From the NCBI RefSeq assembly GCF_003024195.1, contig NZ_KZ679041.1, positions 604,613 through 668,612 on the forward strand: a DNA stretch of 64,000 nucleotides, written 5' to 3'. Position 1 is the first letter of the stretch. Each line of letters opens with the position of its first letter. Of this stretch, positions 34,232 through 42,421 are shown piece by piece. The translations under genes were made by a program, and so were the position numbers. Origin of the DNA: Streptomyces dioscori (GTDB lineage Bacteria > Actinomycetota > Actinomycetes > Streptomycetales > Streptomycetaceae). The notes beneath the pieces were generated by a model. The model saw only the letters and a list, made by a program, of their open reading frames with translations. It was not told the origin of the DNA and made no database searches.

Positions 34232-37200
34232 TCAAGGGTCAGGGTGTCCGATTGATGCGTTACTTTCGCAATCATCGGTGTTGCTCTCGCGGATCTCCGC
34301 CAGGGCCGCCTCCGCCAGACCCTCCTCCTCGGGCGCGTGGATCCGTCGCGCCGAGTCCCGCGCCGACTCAAGGTGGCGCACGGCGGCATCCACGTGGCCG
34401 AGCGCGAACTCGCACCTGCCGAGGAGGCGTTCGGCCTGGATCTCCTCCAGCGTCGCGCCGATGCTCCGGGAGAGCGCGAGAGCCTGGTGGAGGTGGGTGA
34501 CGGCGTGTTCCGTCTGCGACACGTCCTGGTAGACATGGCCGAGACGCGTGAGCGTGATCGCCTCGTTCTTCCGGTCCGCGAGTTCACGGAAGATCGGTAA
34601 CGCGGTGCGGTACATGGTGAGCGCGGTGCGGGGATCGCCCGACGACGCGAGGATCTCGGCGAGGTTGATGCGCAGGGTCGCCCTGTCCGACCGGTTGCCC
34701 GCGCGCTCCGCGATCCGGAGCGCCTGTTCCAGCGTCCGGCGTGCCAGTTCCGGGTCGCCCATGTGGAGATACAGGGTGCCGAGGTTGTTCATGGTCTTGG
34801 CCAGCATCCGTGCGTCGTCCGCCGCGCGGAACCCGCTCATCGCGTCCTGGACGTACGTCATGGAGGCGTCGTGCTCACCGACGTAGAGCAGGCATATCGC
34901 GATGTTGTTCCGGCAGCGCGCGAGCCGCCACTGGTCGCCGGTCCGCGCACAGAGTGCCAGGGACTCCTTGTGGAAGTCCAGCGCCCGCTCGTACTGGCTC
35001 ATGTGCCAGTGCAGGATGCCCAGTTCGCGCAAGGCCTCCGCCTCGGCGTCGGTGTCGTGCACGGCCCTGGCGAGCCGCAGGGCGTCCGTCGCCGCCTGCT
35101 CGGCCTGCGCGTACAGACCGGTCGCCATGTAGGCGGTCGCGAGGTCGAGCAGAGCCCGGCACAGCCCTGCCTCGTGCCGCCCTCTGCCCGAGCCGTCGCT
35201 TCTGCTTCCGTCCACGTTTCCGCTCCAGAACTCGGCCGCCGCGCCGTGCAGCCGGACGGAGTCCGTCCAGTAGCACTCGCTGTCCAGGAAGCCCGCCAGG
35301 ACATGGCTGAGGAGGGCGGCCTGCGACCGGGGGCCGTGCGTTCTGAGGTACTCCTCGACGCCCAGGAGGTTGACCCGCTCGGCCACGAACCAGGCAAGGG
35401 CCTCCGAGGCGTCCGCCGGGGCGTGGCCCCGTACGCGCGCCGTGGGGTCCGGGGGAGTTGAGTCGGACGTCCCGGCGGTGAATTCCTCCGCCTCCAGCCG
35501 GATGCGCCGTGGATACAGCAGGCGGTCGCAGTGGTCGGCGGTACGGAGGTAGTGGCCGGCCAGCCGCTGCCGGGCGGCTTCGCGTTGTTCCTCCGGGTCC
35601 TGGCCGGCACACAGCAGGTGCGCGTACTCGCCCAGGAGGTCGTGGAACTGGAAGCGGTGCGGAGCTGGTTCCAGCAACAGGTGGCACTGGAGCAGCGACT
35701 CAAGGAGCCGTTCCGTGCCGGTGACCGTACGCCCCAGCAGCGCGGCCGCCGCGGACAGGCCGAACTCCGGGCCCACTTGCAGGCTGAGCAGCCGGAAGGT
35801 CGACTGTTCCTCGGCCGTGAGCGTCTGGTACGAGACCTCGAACGCGCGAGTTATCTCGGAATATCCGTCGCGGATCTCGGCGAGGCGCCCGTCGGAGCGC
35901 GAGAGCCGTTCGCCCAGCACGGCGAGGTTCCAGGAAGGGTGTGCGCTCAGCCGGTTGGCGGCGATCTCTATCGCGAGCGGCAGATATCCGCAGAGCCTCA
36001 CGATCTCGGCGATGTCCCCGGTATCGTCCCCGTCGTCGGTGGCTCGGAGCCCCGCGAACTCGCGGAACAGTTCGACCGCGTCATCCGGCGGCAGTACGTC
36101 CAGGGCCAGCGCCCGCCCGCCCGGCAGCCCGACCAGCCGGCGACGGCTCGTGACGAGGGTGAAGCACTCGGCCGCGCCCGGCAGCAGAGGCCGGACCTGC
36201 TCGGGCCCCGCCGCGTCGTCGAGAATGATCAGAGCCCGCCGGTGGCCCAGTGCCTTGCGCCAGAGGGCGGCCCGTTCGTCGACATCTGTGGGAATGGACT
36301 GCGGGGGCACGTCGAGCATGCGTAACAGGGTGGCGAGCGCGTCCGCCGGTTCGAGCGGTTCCTGCCCCGCGGCGTGGGCCCTGAGGTTGAGATACAGGTG
36401 GTCCGGGAAGCGGTCGCCCAGCCTGTCGGCCACGCCTATGGCCAGCGCGGACTTTCCGACCCCCGCCATGCCGGAGATGGACTCCAGTGTGACGACCGAG
36501 CCGTGTTCCGAAGCTGTGTCCATGGCCGCGCGTATCCGCCTCATCTCCTCGTGGCGGCCGATGAGCGCGGTCTGCCGGGGGAGATGTCCCGTCACCCGGC
36601 GGAAGCCGGCCCGCGGTTCCGCCGCGCGGACGGCCGGTTCGGGGGCGGTCTGTCCTGTGAGTTCCCGTACCGGCGCCCTGACGAGGATGTGCTGGTGGAT
36701 CCGGACGAGTTCCTCACCCGGATCGGTGCCGAAGTCGGCGCTCAGACTCCTGCGGACCCGCTGGTAGAGGAGAAGTGCCTCAGCGTGCCGTCCGCTGCCG
36801 TAGTGCGCGGTCATCAACTGGCCCGCCAGCGTCTCGTCCGACGGGTACTGCTCCACGAGGGACGACAGCTCGCCCGCCATCTCCGTGAACCGGCCCAGCC
36901 GCAGTTCCACGGCGATCCGCGTGGCGACGACCCCTCGCCGACGCTCGGCCAGACTCGTGCGGACACGTTGGGGCCACAGCCCGGACAGCCCCGCGAGCGG
37001 CTCCTCCCACAGGCGTTCGGCCTCCCGCATCAGCTCCGCGGCCCGTACGTCGTCGCCTTCGGCCGAGACCACCCCGGCCCGTTCGGCGAGGCGCCGGTAC
37101 CGGTGCCAGTCGACCGTGTCCGGGTCCGCGACCAGGGTGTACGTGTGGGTGCGGTGGTCGATCGAAGGGGCCGGCAGTTCCGGCGCGGCGGACGCCGCCG

Positions 37201-37420
37201 TGCGGATCGTCCGCCGGATCCTGGAGATGTACGTGTGCACGTTCTCCCGGGCCCGGGACGGCGGGTCGTCCCACAGACGGTCGACCAGCGTGTCCAGCGG
37301 GACGGGACGACCGACCTCCAGTGCCAAAGCGGCCAGGGCGAGCCGAGCCTTGTCGGAGCCGAGACCGATCCGGCGCTCCTGGAGGACGAGGCCGACGGGC
37401 CCGAGCACATGGATCTCCAC
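34232..37420 (-). CDS. AfsR-type SARP regulator with NB-ARC and TPR domains
   Basis: This is a 1062-aa cytosolic regulator. An OmpR-like winged helix (about 1-95, DKARLALAALALEVGR) and a bacterial transcriptional activator domain (about 100-245) form the SARP part. An NB-ARC/STAND ATPase follows (Walker A GMAGVGKS near 318-326), then a C-terminal block of TPRs (about 700-1050; for example NNLGTLYLHMGDPELARRTL). SARPs bind direct repeats with about 11-bp period upstream of secondary-metabolite promoters. GTG 37420 has GAGAGGAAA before it. It is divergent from an NLR gene; 13-bp and 11-bp repeats lie between them. Confidence 0.93.
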   Translation of the reverse strand: MEIHVLGPVGLVLQERRIGLGSDKARLALAALALEVGRPVPLDTLVDRLWDDPPSRARENVHTYISRIRRTIRTAASAAPELPAPSIDHRTHTYTLVADPDTVDWHRYRRLAERAGVVSAEGDDVRAAELMREAERLWEEPLAGLSGLWPQRVRTSLAERRRGVVATRIAVELRLGRFTEMAGELSSLVEQYPSDETLAGQLMTAHYGSGRHAEALLLYQRVRRSLSADFGTDPGEELVRIHQHILVRAPVRELTGQTAPEPAVRAAEPRAGFRRVTGHLPRQTALIGRHEEMRRIRAAMDTASEHGSVVTLESISGMAGVGKSALAIGVADRLGDRFPDHLYLNLRAHAAGQEPLEPADALATLLRMLDVPPQSIPTDVDERAALWRKALGHRRALIILDDAAGPEQVRPLLPGAAECFTLVTSRRRLVGLPGGRALALDVLPPDDAVELFREFAGLRATDDGDDTGDIAEIVRLCGYLPLAIEIAANRLSAHPSWNLAVLGERLSRSDGRLAEIRDGYSEITRAFEVSYQTLTAEEQSTFRLLSLQVGPEFGLSAAAALLGRTVTGTERLLESLLQCHLLLEPAPHRFQFHDLLGEYAHLLCAGQDPEEQREAARQRLAGHYLRTADHCDRLLYPRRIRLEAEEFTAGTSDSTPPDPTARVRGHAPADASEALAWFVAERVNLLGVEEYLRTHGPRSQAALLSHVLAGFLDSECYWTDSVRLHGAAAEFWSGNVDGSRSDGSGRGRHEAGLCRALLDLATAYMATGLYAQAEQAATDALRLARAVHDTDAEAEALRELGILHWHMSQYERALDFHKESLALCARTGDQWRLARCRNNIAICLLYVGEHDASMTYVQDAMSGFRAADDARMLAKTMNNLGTLYLHMGDPELARRTLEQALRIAERAGNRSDRATLRINLAEILASSGDPRTALTMYRTALPIFRELADRKNEAITLTRLGHVYQDVSQTEHAVTHLHQALALSRSIGATLEEIQAERLLGRCEFALGHVDAAVRHLESARDSARRIHAPEEEGLAEAALAEIRESNTDDCESNASIGHPDP

Positions 37421-37450
37421 CAGCGTTTCCTCTCGCCGGCACCCGGTATT

Positions 37451-37528
37451 GAACTATGGGGCTGAGCTGTGGGGCTGAGCTGTGGGACTGGGCTGTGTGA
37501 CTGAACTTTGGGGTTGCACTATGGGACT
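37451..37528. repeat. Six tandem 13-bp repeats upstream of the SARP gene
   Basis: Six ungapped units start at 37451, 37464, 37477, 37490, 37503 and 37516. Examples are GAACTATGGGGCT, GAGCTGTGGGACT and GCACTATGGGACT; the consensus is GRRCTNTGGGRCT. They begin 31 bp from the SARP start codon, in promoter or leader position. A multimeric protein-binding site is likely; the 13-bp period differs from the 11-bp period of known SARP sites. Confidence 0.85.
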
Positions 37529-37590
37529 GCACAGGATGACACCGGGGCATCGGGCACACCAGGCGTATCGAACTCTCGGCCGAATCCTTG

Positions 37591-37633
37591 TCCTTATCAG
37601 GTCCCTGTCAGATCCTTGCCGGGCCTTATCGGG
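37591..37633 (+). promoter_or_regulatory. Four 11-bp-phased repeats, candidate SARP box
   Basis: TCCTTATCAGG (37591), TCCCTGTCAGA (37602), TCCTTGCCGGG (37613) and CCTTATCGGG (37624) repeat a heptamer close to TCCTTRT with a 4-bp spacer, the classical arrangement of SARP sites. They sit about 90 bp before the NLR start, so the SARP could activate that gene. The matching -10 is not certain. Confidence 0.55.
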
Positions 37634-37722
37634 TGTCCGGGGCGGGTAGGGCATCCTTCGATCCCCGCCTACGGCACATGCTCGTGCCGTGCGCGCGCTC
37701 GGATTCGACCACGGGGGCCCGC

Positions 37723-39834
37723 ATGACCGGTCACGGCGACAGCAGCCGCAAGAGCGTCAGCAACCGCATCGGCGGCTCGGCGCGACTGACGGGGATCACC
37801 GTCCAGGCAGGTGAGGTGCACGGCGGTGTCCACGTGTACCAGCCGCCTCCCGGTGTCCCTGTCCCCCGTCAACTGCTCCCTGTGCCACCGCACTTCACCG
37901 ACCGTGAGAGCGACCTGGCGTCCCTGCGCGAGCTGTCCGCGAACAGTGCCGGCCTGGTCGTGGTGACGGGTGCCGCCGGGGTGGGCAAGACCTCGCTGGT
38001 CACCAGATGGCTCCGCGCCCGCGACGACGCCGACTTTCCCGATGGCCACTTCTACGCGGACCTGCGAGGCCACACCCTTGAGGACGCGGCGCGGCCGAGC
38101 GAAATCCTCGGCCGGTTCCTGCGCGCCCTGTATCCCGGTCCGGTACCCGCCGACCTCGCCGAACAGACCGCGCTGTGGCGCTCGCTCACCTCCGGCCTGC
38201 GTCTGGTCGTCATGCTCGACAACGTCTGCACCGCCGCGCAGGCGCGCCCCCTGCTGCCGGGTTCGCAGCACTGCCTCGTCGTGGTCACCAGCCGCCGGCG
38301 GCTGACCGGGCTGCGTATGGACGGGGCGGTCTTCCACTCGCTCGACGTACTGCCGCCGCATGCCGCGGAGGCACTGCTGACCCGGGCCATCGGCAGGGAC
38401 CGGGTGGACGACGATCCGGCCGCCGCCCGCCGCGTGGTGGCCCTGTGCGCCGGACTGCCCCTGGCCGTCTGTGTCGCCTCGGCCCGGCTGGCCGCACGCC
38501 CCCGGCAGCCCCTGCGCGCCCTGGCCGACGCGCTGGCACGGCCCGCCGACCGACTGGCCGTGCTCAGGGTGGACGGAGAGACAGCGGTGCGCGGAGCGCT
38601 CGACGACTCGTACGAGGGTCTGCCGGCGCCGGCGGCCCGGCTCTACCGTCGGCTGGGTCACCTGCCCCTGCCGGAACTGGACGGAGCCGTCGCCGCCGCG
38701 GCCGGCGGACACACGTTCCAGGAGGCGGACGAACTCCTCGACGTCCTCATCGAGGCCAATCTGCTGCAGGAACCAGGAGAGGACACCTACACGTTCCACG
38801 ACCTGGTCCGGCTGCACGCCCGGCAGCGCGGCACCGAGGACGAGGCGCTCGACGCGGTGCGCCGGGTGGCCGACTGGTATCTCGCCACGGCCACGGAGGC
38901 CGAGAAGCTGATCACTCCAGCCCAGTTCACCCTGGACCGGGACCACGTCCATCAGCCGTACCTGGAGCCGCCGTTCACGGACGAGAGCGGCGCGCTGCGC
39001 TGGCTCGACCGGCATCGGGTGAACCTCATGACCGTGCTGCGCACGGCGGGGGCGTACGGCTGGCACACCCTGGTCTGGCAATGTGCCGACGCCATGTGGC
39101 CGCTGTTCCTCAAACTGCGTTACTACGACCTGTGGATCGAGGCGCACGAGCGGGGGCTCGCCGCCGCCCGGCTCGCCGGCCATGCCGCGGCCGAACGCCA
39201 GATGCTCAACTCCGGTGCCATCGGCCTGAGCGCCGCCCGGCGCATCGACGAGGCGATCGAGTGGTACGGCGCGTCACGCGCGGCCGCGCGGCTGGCCGGC
39301 GACCGCAGGGACGAGGGCCAGGCCCTCCTCGGCATCGGCGCCGCCCACTACGAGGCGGGGCGGCTCTCGGAGGCGATCCCGCATCTCGACCGGGCCATCG
39401 CCCTGTGGGAGGAGACGGGCTACGCGCGCGGGACCGGCCTCGCCCGGATCGTGCTCGGCGAGATCGCGCTCGCCGCAGGCGAACCACCGCTCGCCGTACG
39501 GCACTTCGAGCACGCCCGCACCACCCTCGCGGCGGTACCGGATCCGCACGACACCGCGCGTGCGCTGGCCTTCCTGGGCCGCGCACGCGCCCGTGCCGGG
39601 GAGTACGAGTCCGGTACGGCCCAACTGCTGGACGCGCTAGAGACGTTCGAGCGCTCCGGGTCGGTCCACTGGCAGGCCCGCACCCTGGAGATGCTCGGAC
39701 AGAGCGCACAGGACAACGGCCGCACCGATGTCGCCCGGGACCACTACCGGCGTTCCCTCGACCTGTGCGCGTCGATCGCTGTCGAGGACGCCCGCCGGCT
39801 CGGAGAACGTCTCGCGGGTCTGCCGCCCGGGTGA
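37723..39834 (+). CDS. NLR/STAND protein with N-terminal RHIM-like motif, NB-ARC and TPRs
   Basis: This is a 703-aa protein. Residues about 14-40 carry a short Gly-rich motif containing GITVQAGEVHGGVHV; its V27-QAG30 core matches the RHIM consensus and the RHIM-like bacterial amyloid signalling motifs reported for actinobacterial NLRs. NB-ARC follows (Walker A G83-AAGVGKT90, LVVMLDN, TSRRRLTGL, winged helix to about 400). TPR-like repeats run from about 480 to 690. There is no DNA-binding domain, unlike AfsR. ATG 37723 is preferred; ATG 37678 is in frame. It may nucleate a partner protein with the same motif, but none is seen in the window. Confidence 0.85.
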   Translation: MTGHGDSSRKSVSNRIGGSARLTGITVQAGEVHGGVHVYQPPPGVPVPRQLLPVPPHFTDRESDLASLRELSANSAGLVVVTGAAGVGKTSLVTRWLRARDDADFPDGHFYADLRGHTLEDAARPSEILGRFLRALYPGPVPADLAEQTALWRSLTSGLRLVVMLDNVCTAAQARPLLPGSQHCLVVVTSRRRLTGLRMDGAVFHSLDVLPPHAAEALLTRAIGRDRVDDDPAAARRVVALCAGLPLAVCVASARLAARPRQPLRALADALARPADRLAVLRVDGETAVRGALDDSYEGLPAPAARLYRRLGHLPLPELDGAVAAAAGGHTFQEADELLDVLIEANLLQEPGEDTYTFHDLVRLHARQRGTEDEALDAVRRVADWYLATATEAEKLITPAQFTLDRDHVHQPYLEPPFTDESGALRWLDRHRVNLMTVLRTAGAYGWHTLVWQCADAMWPLFLKLRYYDLWIEAHERGLAAARLAGHAAAERQMLNSGAIGLSAARRIDEAIEWYGASRAAARLAGDRRDEGQALLGIGAAHYEAGRLSEAIPHLDRAIALWEETGYARGTGLARIVLGEIALAAGEPPLAVRHFEHARTTLAAVPDPHDTARALAFLGRARARAGEYESGTAQLLDALETFERSGSVHWQARTLEMLGQSAQDNGRTDVARDHYRRSLDLCASIAVEDARRLGERLAGLPPG

Positions 39835-40104
39835 ACACCGGGACAGGCCGGGCCGGTTCGGCGAACGGCGGCGGCCCCGCCGCCCGACCGCCACCCAGCC
39901 ACCGCCGACGAGCGGAAGCAGGACCAGAGCACACCCCGGATACGCGGCCAGCAACTCCTCCGCCTCGACAGACGCGTCGGCGACATCCAGCCTCGGCCGG
40001 TGGCCCTGGAGCACGTCCGCGAGATCCTTGGGGCTCCCGGCCCGGTCGACATCGACGGCCAGACAGCCTGCCGACCACAAGTGGCCGGCCCGCACGCTCC
40101 TCAC
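39637..40104 (-). CDS. Hypothetical 155-aa protein coupled to the upstream GT-B-like gene
   Basis: GTG 40104 lies in a GTGA overlap with the stop of the preceding leftward gene. The first ~88 codons, outside any other gene, have strong G/C third positions and a protein-like sequence (LWSAGCLAVDVDRAGSPK, ADVLQGHRPRLDVADAS, LVLLPLVGGGWVAVG). The remaining ~65 codons are antisense to the NLR gene and less convincing. It may be a small partner or a truncated remnant. I do not recognise a family. Confidence 0.45.
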   Translation of the reverse strand: MRSVRAGHLWSAGCLAVDVDRAGSPKDLADVLQGHRPRLDVADASVEAEELLAAYPGCALVLLPLVGGGWVAVGRRGRRRSPNRPGLSRCSPGRQTRETFSEPAGVLDSDRRAQVEGTPVVVPGDIGAAVVLCALSEHLQGAGLPVDRPGALERL

Positions 40105-41342
40105 GCCGGTACCTCCACCCCGGTGCCGGACCAGATCTGGCGCCGGTCCGGTACGGGGAGGAGCGGGATCACCGGATCGTGCGCCGGCTGCCCCAGGCCG
40201 AGCAGCCGGTAGAGCAGCGCCCGCATGTTCCGGTCGAACCGCCCCGGCTCGGAGGTGATCCGGGCGGCGAGGGCCTCGTAAGCCGGTCTGCGGTACTCGG
40301 CGACGGCGTACGCGAACTGTTCGGACAGCGGGTGGAACGGCGAGAGCGCCGGGGCCAGCATCGCCAGTTCCGCGGCGGGCGAGGCAGGATTGATCTCCTC
40401 GTCCGGGGTCGCCGCGAGGAGAATGGGTGCCCGGGTCAGCGTCCCGTACAGCGTCACCGAGCCGTGGTCGCCGATGATCAGGTCCGCCGCGCACAGCACC
40501 GACCGCCAGTCCGTGTCCGGTGGTACGACGCCCATGCCGCGTTCCGTCCAGGAGGCCAGCCAGGCCCGAACCTGCCGGGAGCCGTGCCCCGACCACACAT
40601 TGGGATGGACGAGCACCGCGAGCCGACGTGTGCTGTTGCGCATCTGGTCCATCAGCCGCGGAAGCAGCGACTCGAAACGGGCGAAGGCCGAGCCGGGTCC
40701 CCAGGTCGAGGTCACGGCGACGAGTTCCCGTTCGTCGTCGAGTCCCAGGGCCCTGCGGTAGACGTCCCGTCCGGGGAGCGCGGCCACGATGCGGTCGCGT
40801 ACGGGATCGCCCACCACTCGGGCGGCCCCGAGCGCCTCCGGGCAGGTCCGGGCCAGTTCACCGAGGTCGTTCTCGTGCGCGAGGACCACCGCGGCCGGGG
40901 GTCTTCCGCCGAGCAGCACGTCCTCCCGTCTGAGGCCGAGCACTTGGGAGTCCGCCGTACGGGAGTCCGTGGCCCCGACGAGACGCTTGAGGAAGTTCGC
41001 CCCGTGCGGCAGGAGCACCACCTGGGCACGCACCTCCTCCATGGCACGCGGCCCGGCCGCGAGCGCAAGGTCGAAGTCGATGCGTACCGCCTCCTCCCAC
41101 GGCAGGACCACGCTTCCCGACTGCCGCAGGAACCTGGCGGCCCCGTCACCCAGTTCGTGCGGCGGGACCGTGAACACCACCTGGACCCGCAGGTCCGACT
41201 CCAGCAACGAGACCACGTCGAGGAGCCGCTTTCCGTAGGTCACGGTGTGCGCGACCACCAGGACGGTCTTGCGTCCGGTCAGTGTCAGCCACTGACGGAC
41301 CGGGGGCCTTCCGGCCCCCGTGGACGTACTGAATGCCGACAT
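40101..41342 (-). CDS. GT-B-like protein related to CDP-glycerol glycerophosphotransferases (uncertain)
   Basis: This is a 413-aa protein with no signal or membrane helix. The N-terminal part (VLVVAHTVTYGKRLLDVV, VVLLPHGANFLKRL) and the C-terminal part (LIIGDHGSVTLYGT, a position-equivalent of the donor loop of CDP-glycerol glycerophosphotransferases) suggest a two-Rossmann transferase. Related Streptomyces proteins are sometimes labelled translation initiation factor, which the sequence does not support. It is coupled to the small gene at 39637-40104. Confidence 0.55.
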   Translation of the reverse strand: MSAFSTSTGAGRPPVRQWLTLTGRKTVLVVAHTVTYGKRLLDVVSLLESDLRVQVVFTVPPHELGDGAARFLRQSGSVVLPWEEAVRIDFDLALAAGPRAMEEVRAQVVLLPHGANFLKRLVGATDSRTADSQVLGLRREDVLLGGRPPAAVVLAHENDLGELARTCPEALGAARVVGDPVRDRIVAALPGRDVYRRALGLDDERELVAVTSTWGPGSAFARFESLLPRLMDQMRNSTRRLAVLVHPNVWSGHGSRQVRAWLASWTERGMGVVPPDTDWRSVLCAADLIIGDHGSVTLYGTLTRAPILLAATPDEEINPASPAAELAMLAPALSPFHPLSEQFAYAVAEYRRPAYEALAARITSEPGRFDRNMRALLYRLLGLGQPAHDPVIPLLPVPDRRQIWSGTGVEVPA

Positions 41343-41449
41343 GACATCCCCCGTGTCGTACAGCCGATTTCGTCGGGGAGGTCATGCCCGCCCGGCCGGA
41401 CGGTGTCCTTGCCGGACGCTTGCAGAAACCTTGCACGCGAGGCCGTCAC

Positions 41450-41704
41450 CATCAGCGCGGCGACGGACGCCACCGGCTTGGTCATCGAGTAGAGCCGCCC
41501 CACCGTGTCCGCGGTCACGGGGAGGCCGGCCTCCCGGTCGCGCAGACAGTACGACGTGAGATGCGCGACACCTCCGTGACGACTCACGGAAACGAGGTAC
41601 CCGGGAAGGAGACCGTCGTCGACGCGACGGGCGAAGAACCGGTCGAGACGGTCCAGGGCCGCCGGGTCCAGACCGACCTCCGCCGGATCCACTTCTTGCC
41701 GCAA
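41450..41704 (-). pseudogene. Truncated class C beta-lactamase/serine hydrolase
   Basis: About 85 residues of a beta-lactamase-family serine hydrolase N-terminus are present (VGLDPAALDRLDRFFARR, GLLPGYLVSVSRHGG, then YSMTKPVASVAALM with the S-x-x-K nucleophile motif). Homology stops at about 41450. The frame then runs on with unrelated sequence to 41285, into the upstream region and start of the GT-B-like gene. The C-terminal two-thirds, including the YxN-type motif, are missing. No start other than TTG 41704 is seen. Confidence 0.75.
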
Positions 41705-42213
41705 CTTGGCCGTGTCTGCCTCCGGTTGACGGTCTGAAAGCGGCGGAAAAGGGATGTCGGCGAGCGGGCGGCGAAGAGGCGTGGAGATCGGGAAGCGCTA
41801 CGAGAGTAGCTGTGTGGGGGGTGTCCTCCGAATGAAATTCTCGGCCGCGGCCGGACCCGTACGAGGGCTCGTGGACCGGTGTGCCCACGTACCACCGGTC
41901 CCGGGACGCCACACCGGCGCGCGGGGTGCGCGGCGGGTGAACGTGTGCGTCAGTGCGCTGAACTGCGGCTCCACCTCGGATCCGTAACGCTCGGACCTGC
42001 GTCTCCAGAGGTGCATGGCTGCCCTGTGCACGGACGATCGGCACGGCCGGCTCACGTCACGGACCGTACCCGTCCGATGACTACGCAGCGTGAGGCAACC
42101 ATTCTCCAGTTCGATTCGTATATCTCCGTGGAAGCCCTGTGGATCCGCCAGGTAACGTGACGCCGGAGCGTCACGATCCGCTTGGCCGGATCCGCACCGA
42201 GCAAGGAGAACCG
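41705..42213. other. Intergenic region before the graspetide precursor
   Basis: This is 509 bp between the hydrolase relic and tgmA. The first half is unremarkable; open frames here lack ribosome sites. The segment 42080-42135 (TTCTCCAGTTCGATTCGTAT) is AT-richer and probably holds the tgmA promoter. Two hairpins follow it. Confidence 0.4.
42156..42192 (+). promoter_or_regulatory. Two tandem hairpins in the tgmA leader
   Basis: Hairpin 1 (42156-42175) is CGTGACGC-CGGA-GCGTCACG, a perfect 8-bp stem. Hairpin 2 (42175-42192) is GATCCG-CTTGGC-CGGATC, a perfect 6-bp stem that starts at the last base of hairpin 1. They end 21 nt before ATG 42214 and just before the ribosome site AAGGAG, so they could be an operator or an RNA control element. 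Confidence 0.55.
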
Positions 42214-42405
42214 ATGCGACCGTTCGCGCTCAACTACGCCCGTCCGGCCCAGCAGTTGGAGGTCAGCGCTCCGTATGCCTATGACTCCAGACTGCAATTG
42301 AATGTGTTTCCCGACGGGCGGCTGGCCGCGCATGACTACGCCGTGTTGCGGGAGTTGGGCTCCACGACTTCCACAGCGGGCTCAAAGACCCACTTCGACG
42401 ACTGA
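42214..42405 (+). CDS. tgmA: Graspetide precursor peptide (putative ATP-grasp-modified RiPP)
   Basis: This 63-aa peptide matches the ATP-grasp-modified RiPP precursor family: the N-terminus MRPFALNYARPA, the middle YAYDSRLQLNVFPDGRLA, and the C-terminal core ELGSTTSTAGSKTHFDD. In graspetides an ATP-grasp ligase links core Ser, Thr or Lys side chains to Asp/Glu carboxylates; here Ser, Thr and Lys donors precede the acidic DD terminus. AAGGAG precedes ATG 42214. The ligase gene starts 16 bp after the stop. Confidence 0.93.
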   Translation: MRPFALNYARPAQQLEVSAPYAYDSRLQLNVFPDGRLAAHDYAVLRELGSTTSTAGSKTHFDD

Positions 42406-42421
42406 TTCCGGACCCCCGACG

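Noticed and set aside
37030..37559. Frames crossing the six 13-bp repeats
   Set aside because: The repeats open several frames with low-complexity Gln/Ser/Pro output; no ribosome site or conserved sequence supports coding.
34232..39834. SARP and NLR genes as a single toxin-antitoxin or prophage defence island
   Set aside because: No integrase, transposase or attachment repeats were seen, and composition matches the surroundings; a chromosomal regulatory locus is simpler.
38175..41492. Plus-strand open frame of about 1100 codons
   Set aside because: It is out of frame with the NLR and antisense to the GT-B-like gene, rich in Arg/Gly/Pro, with no motifs.
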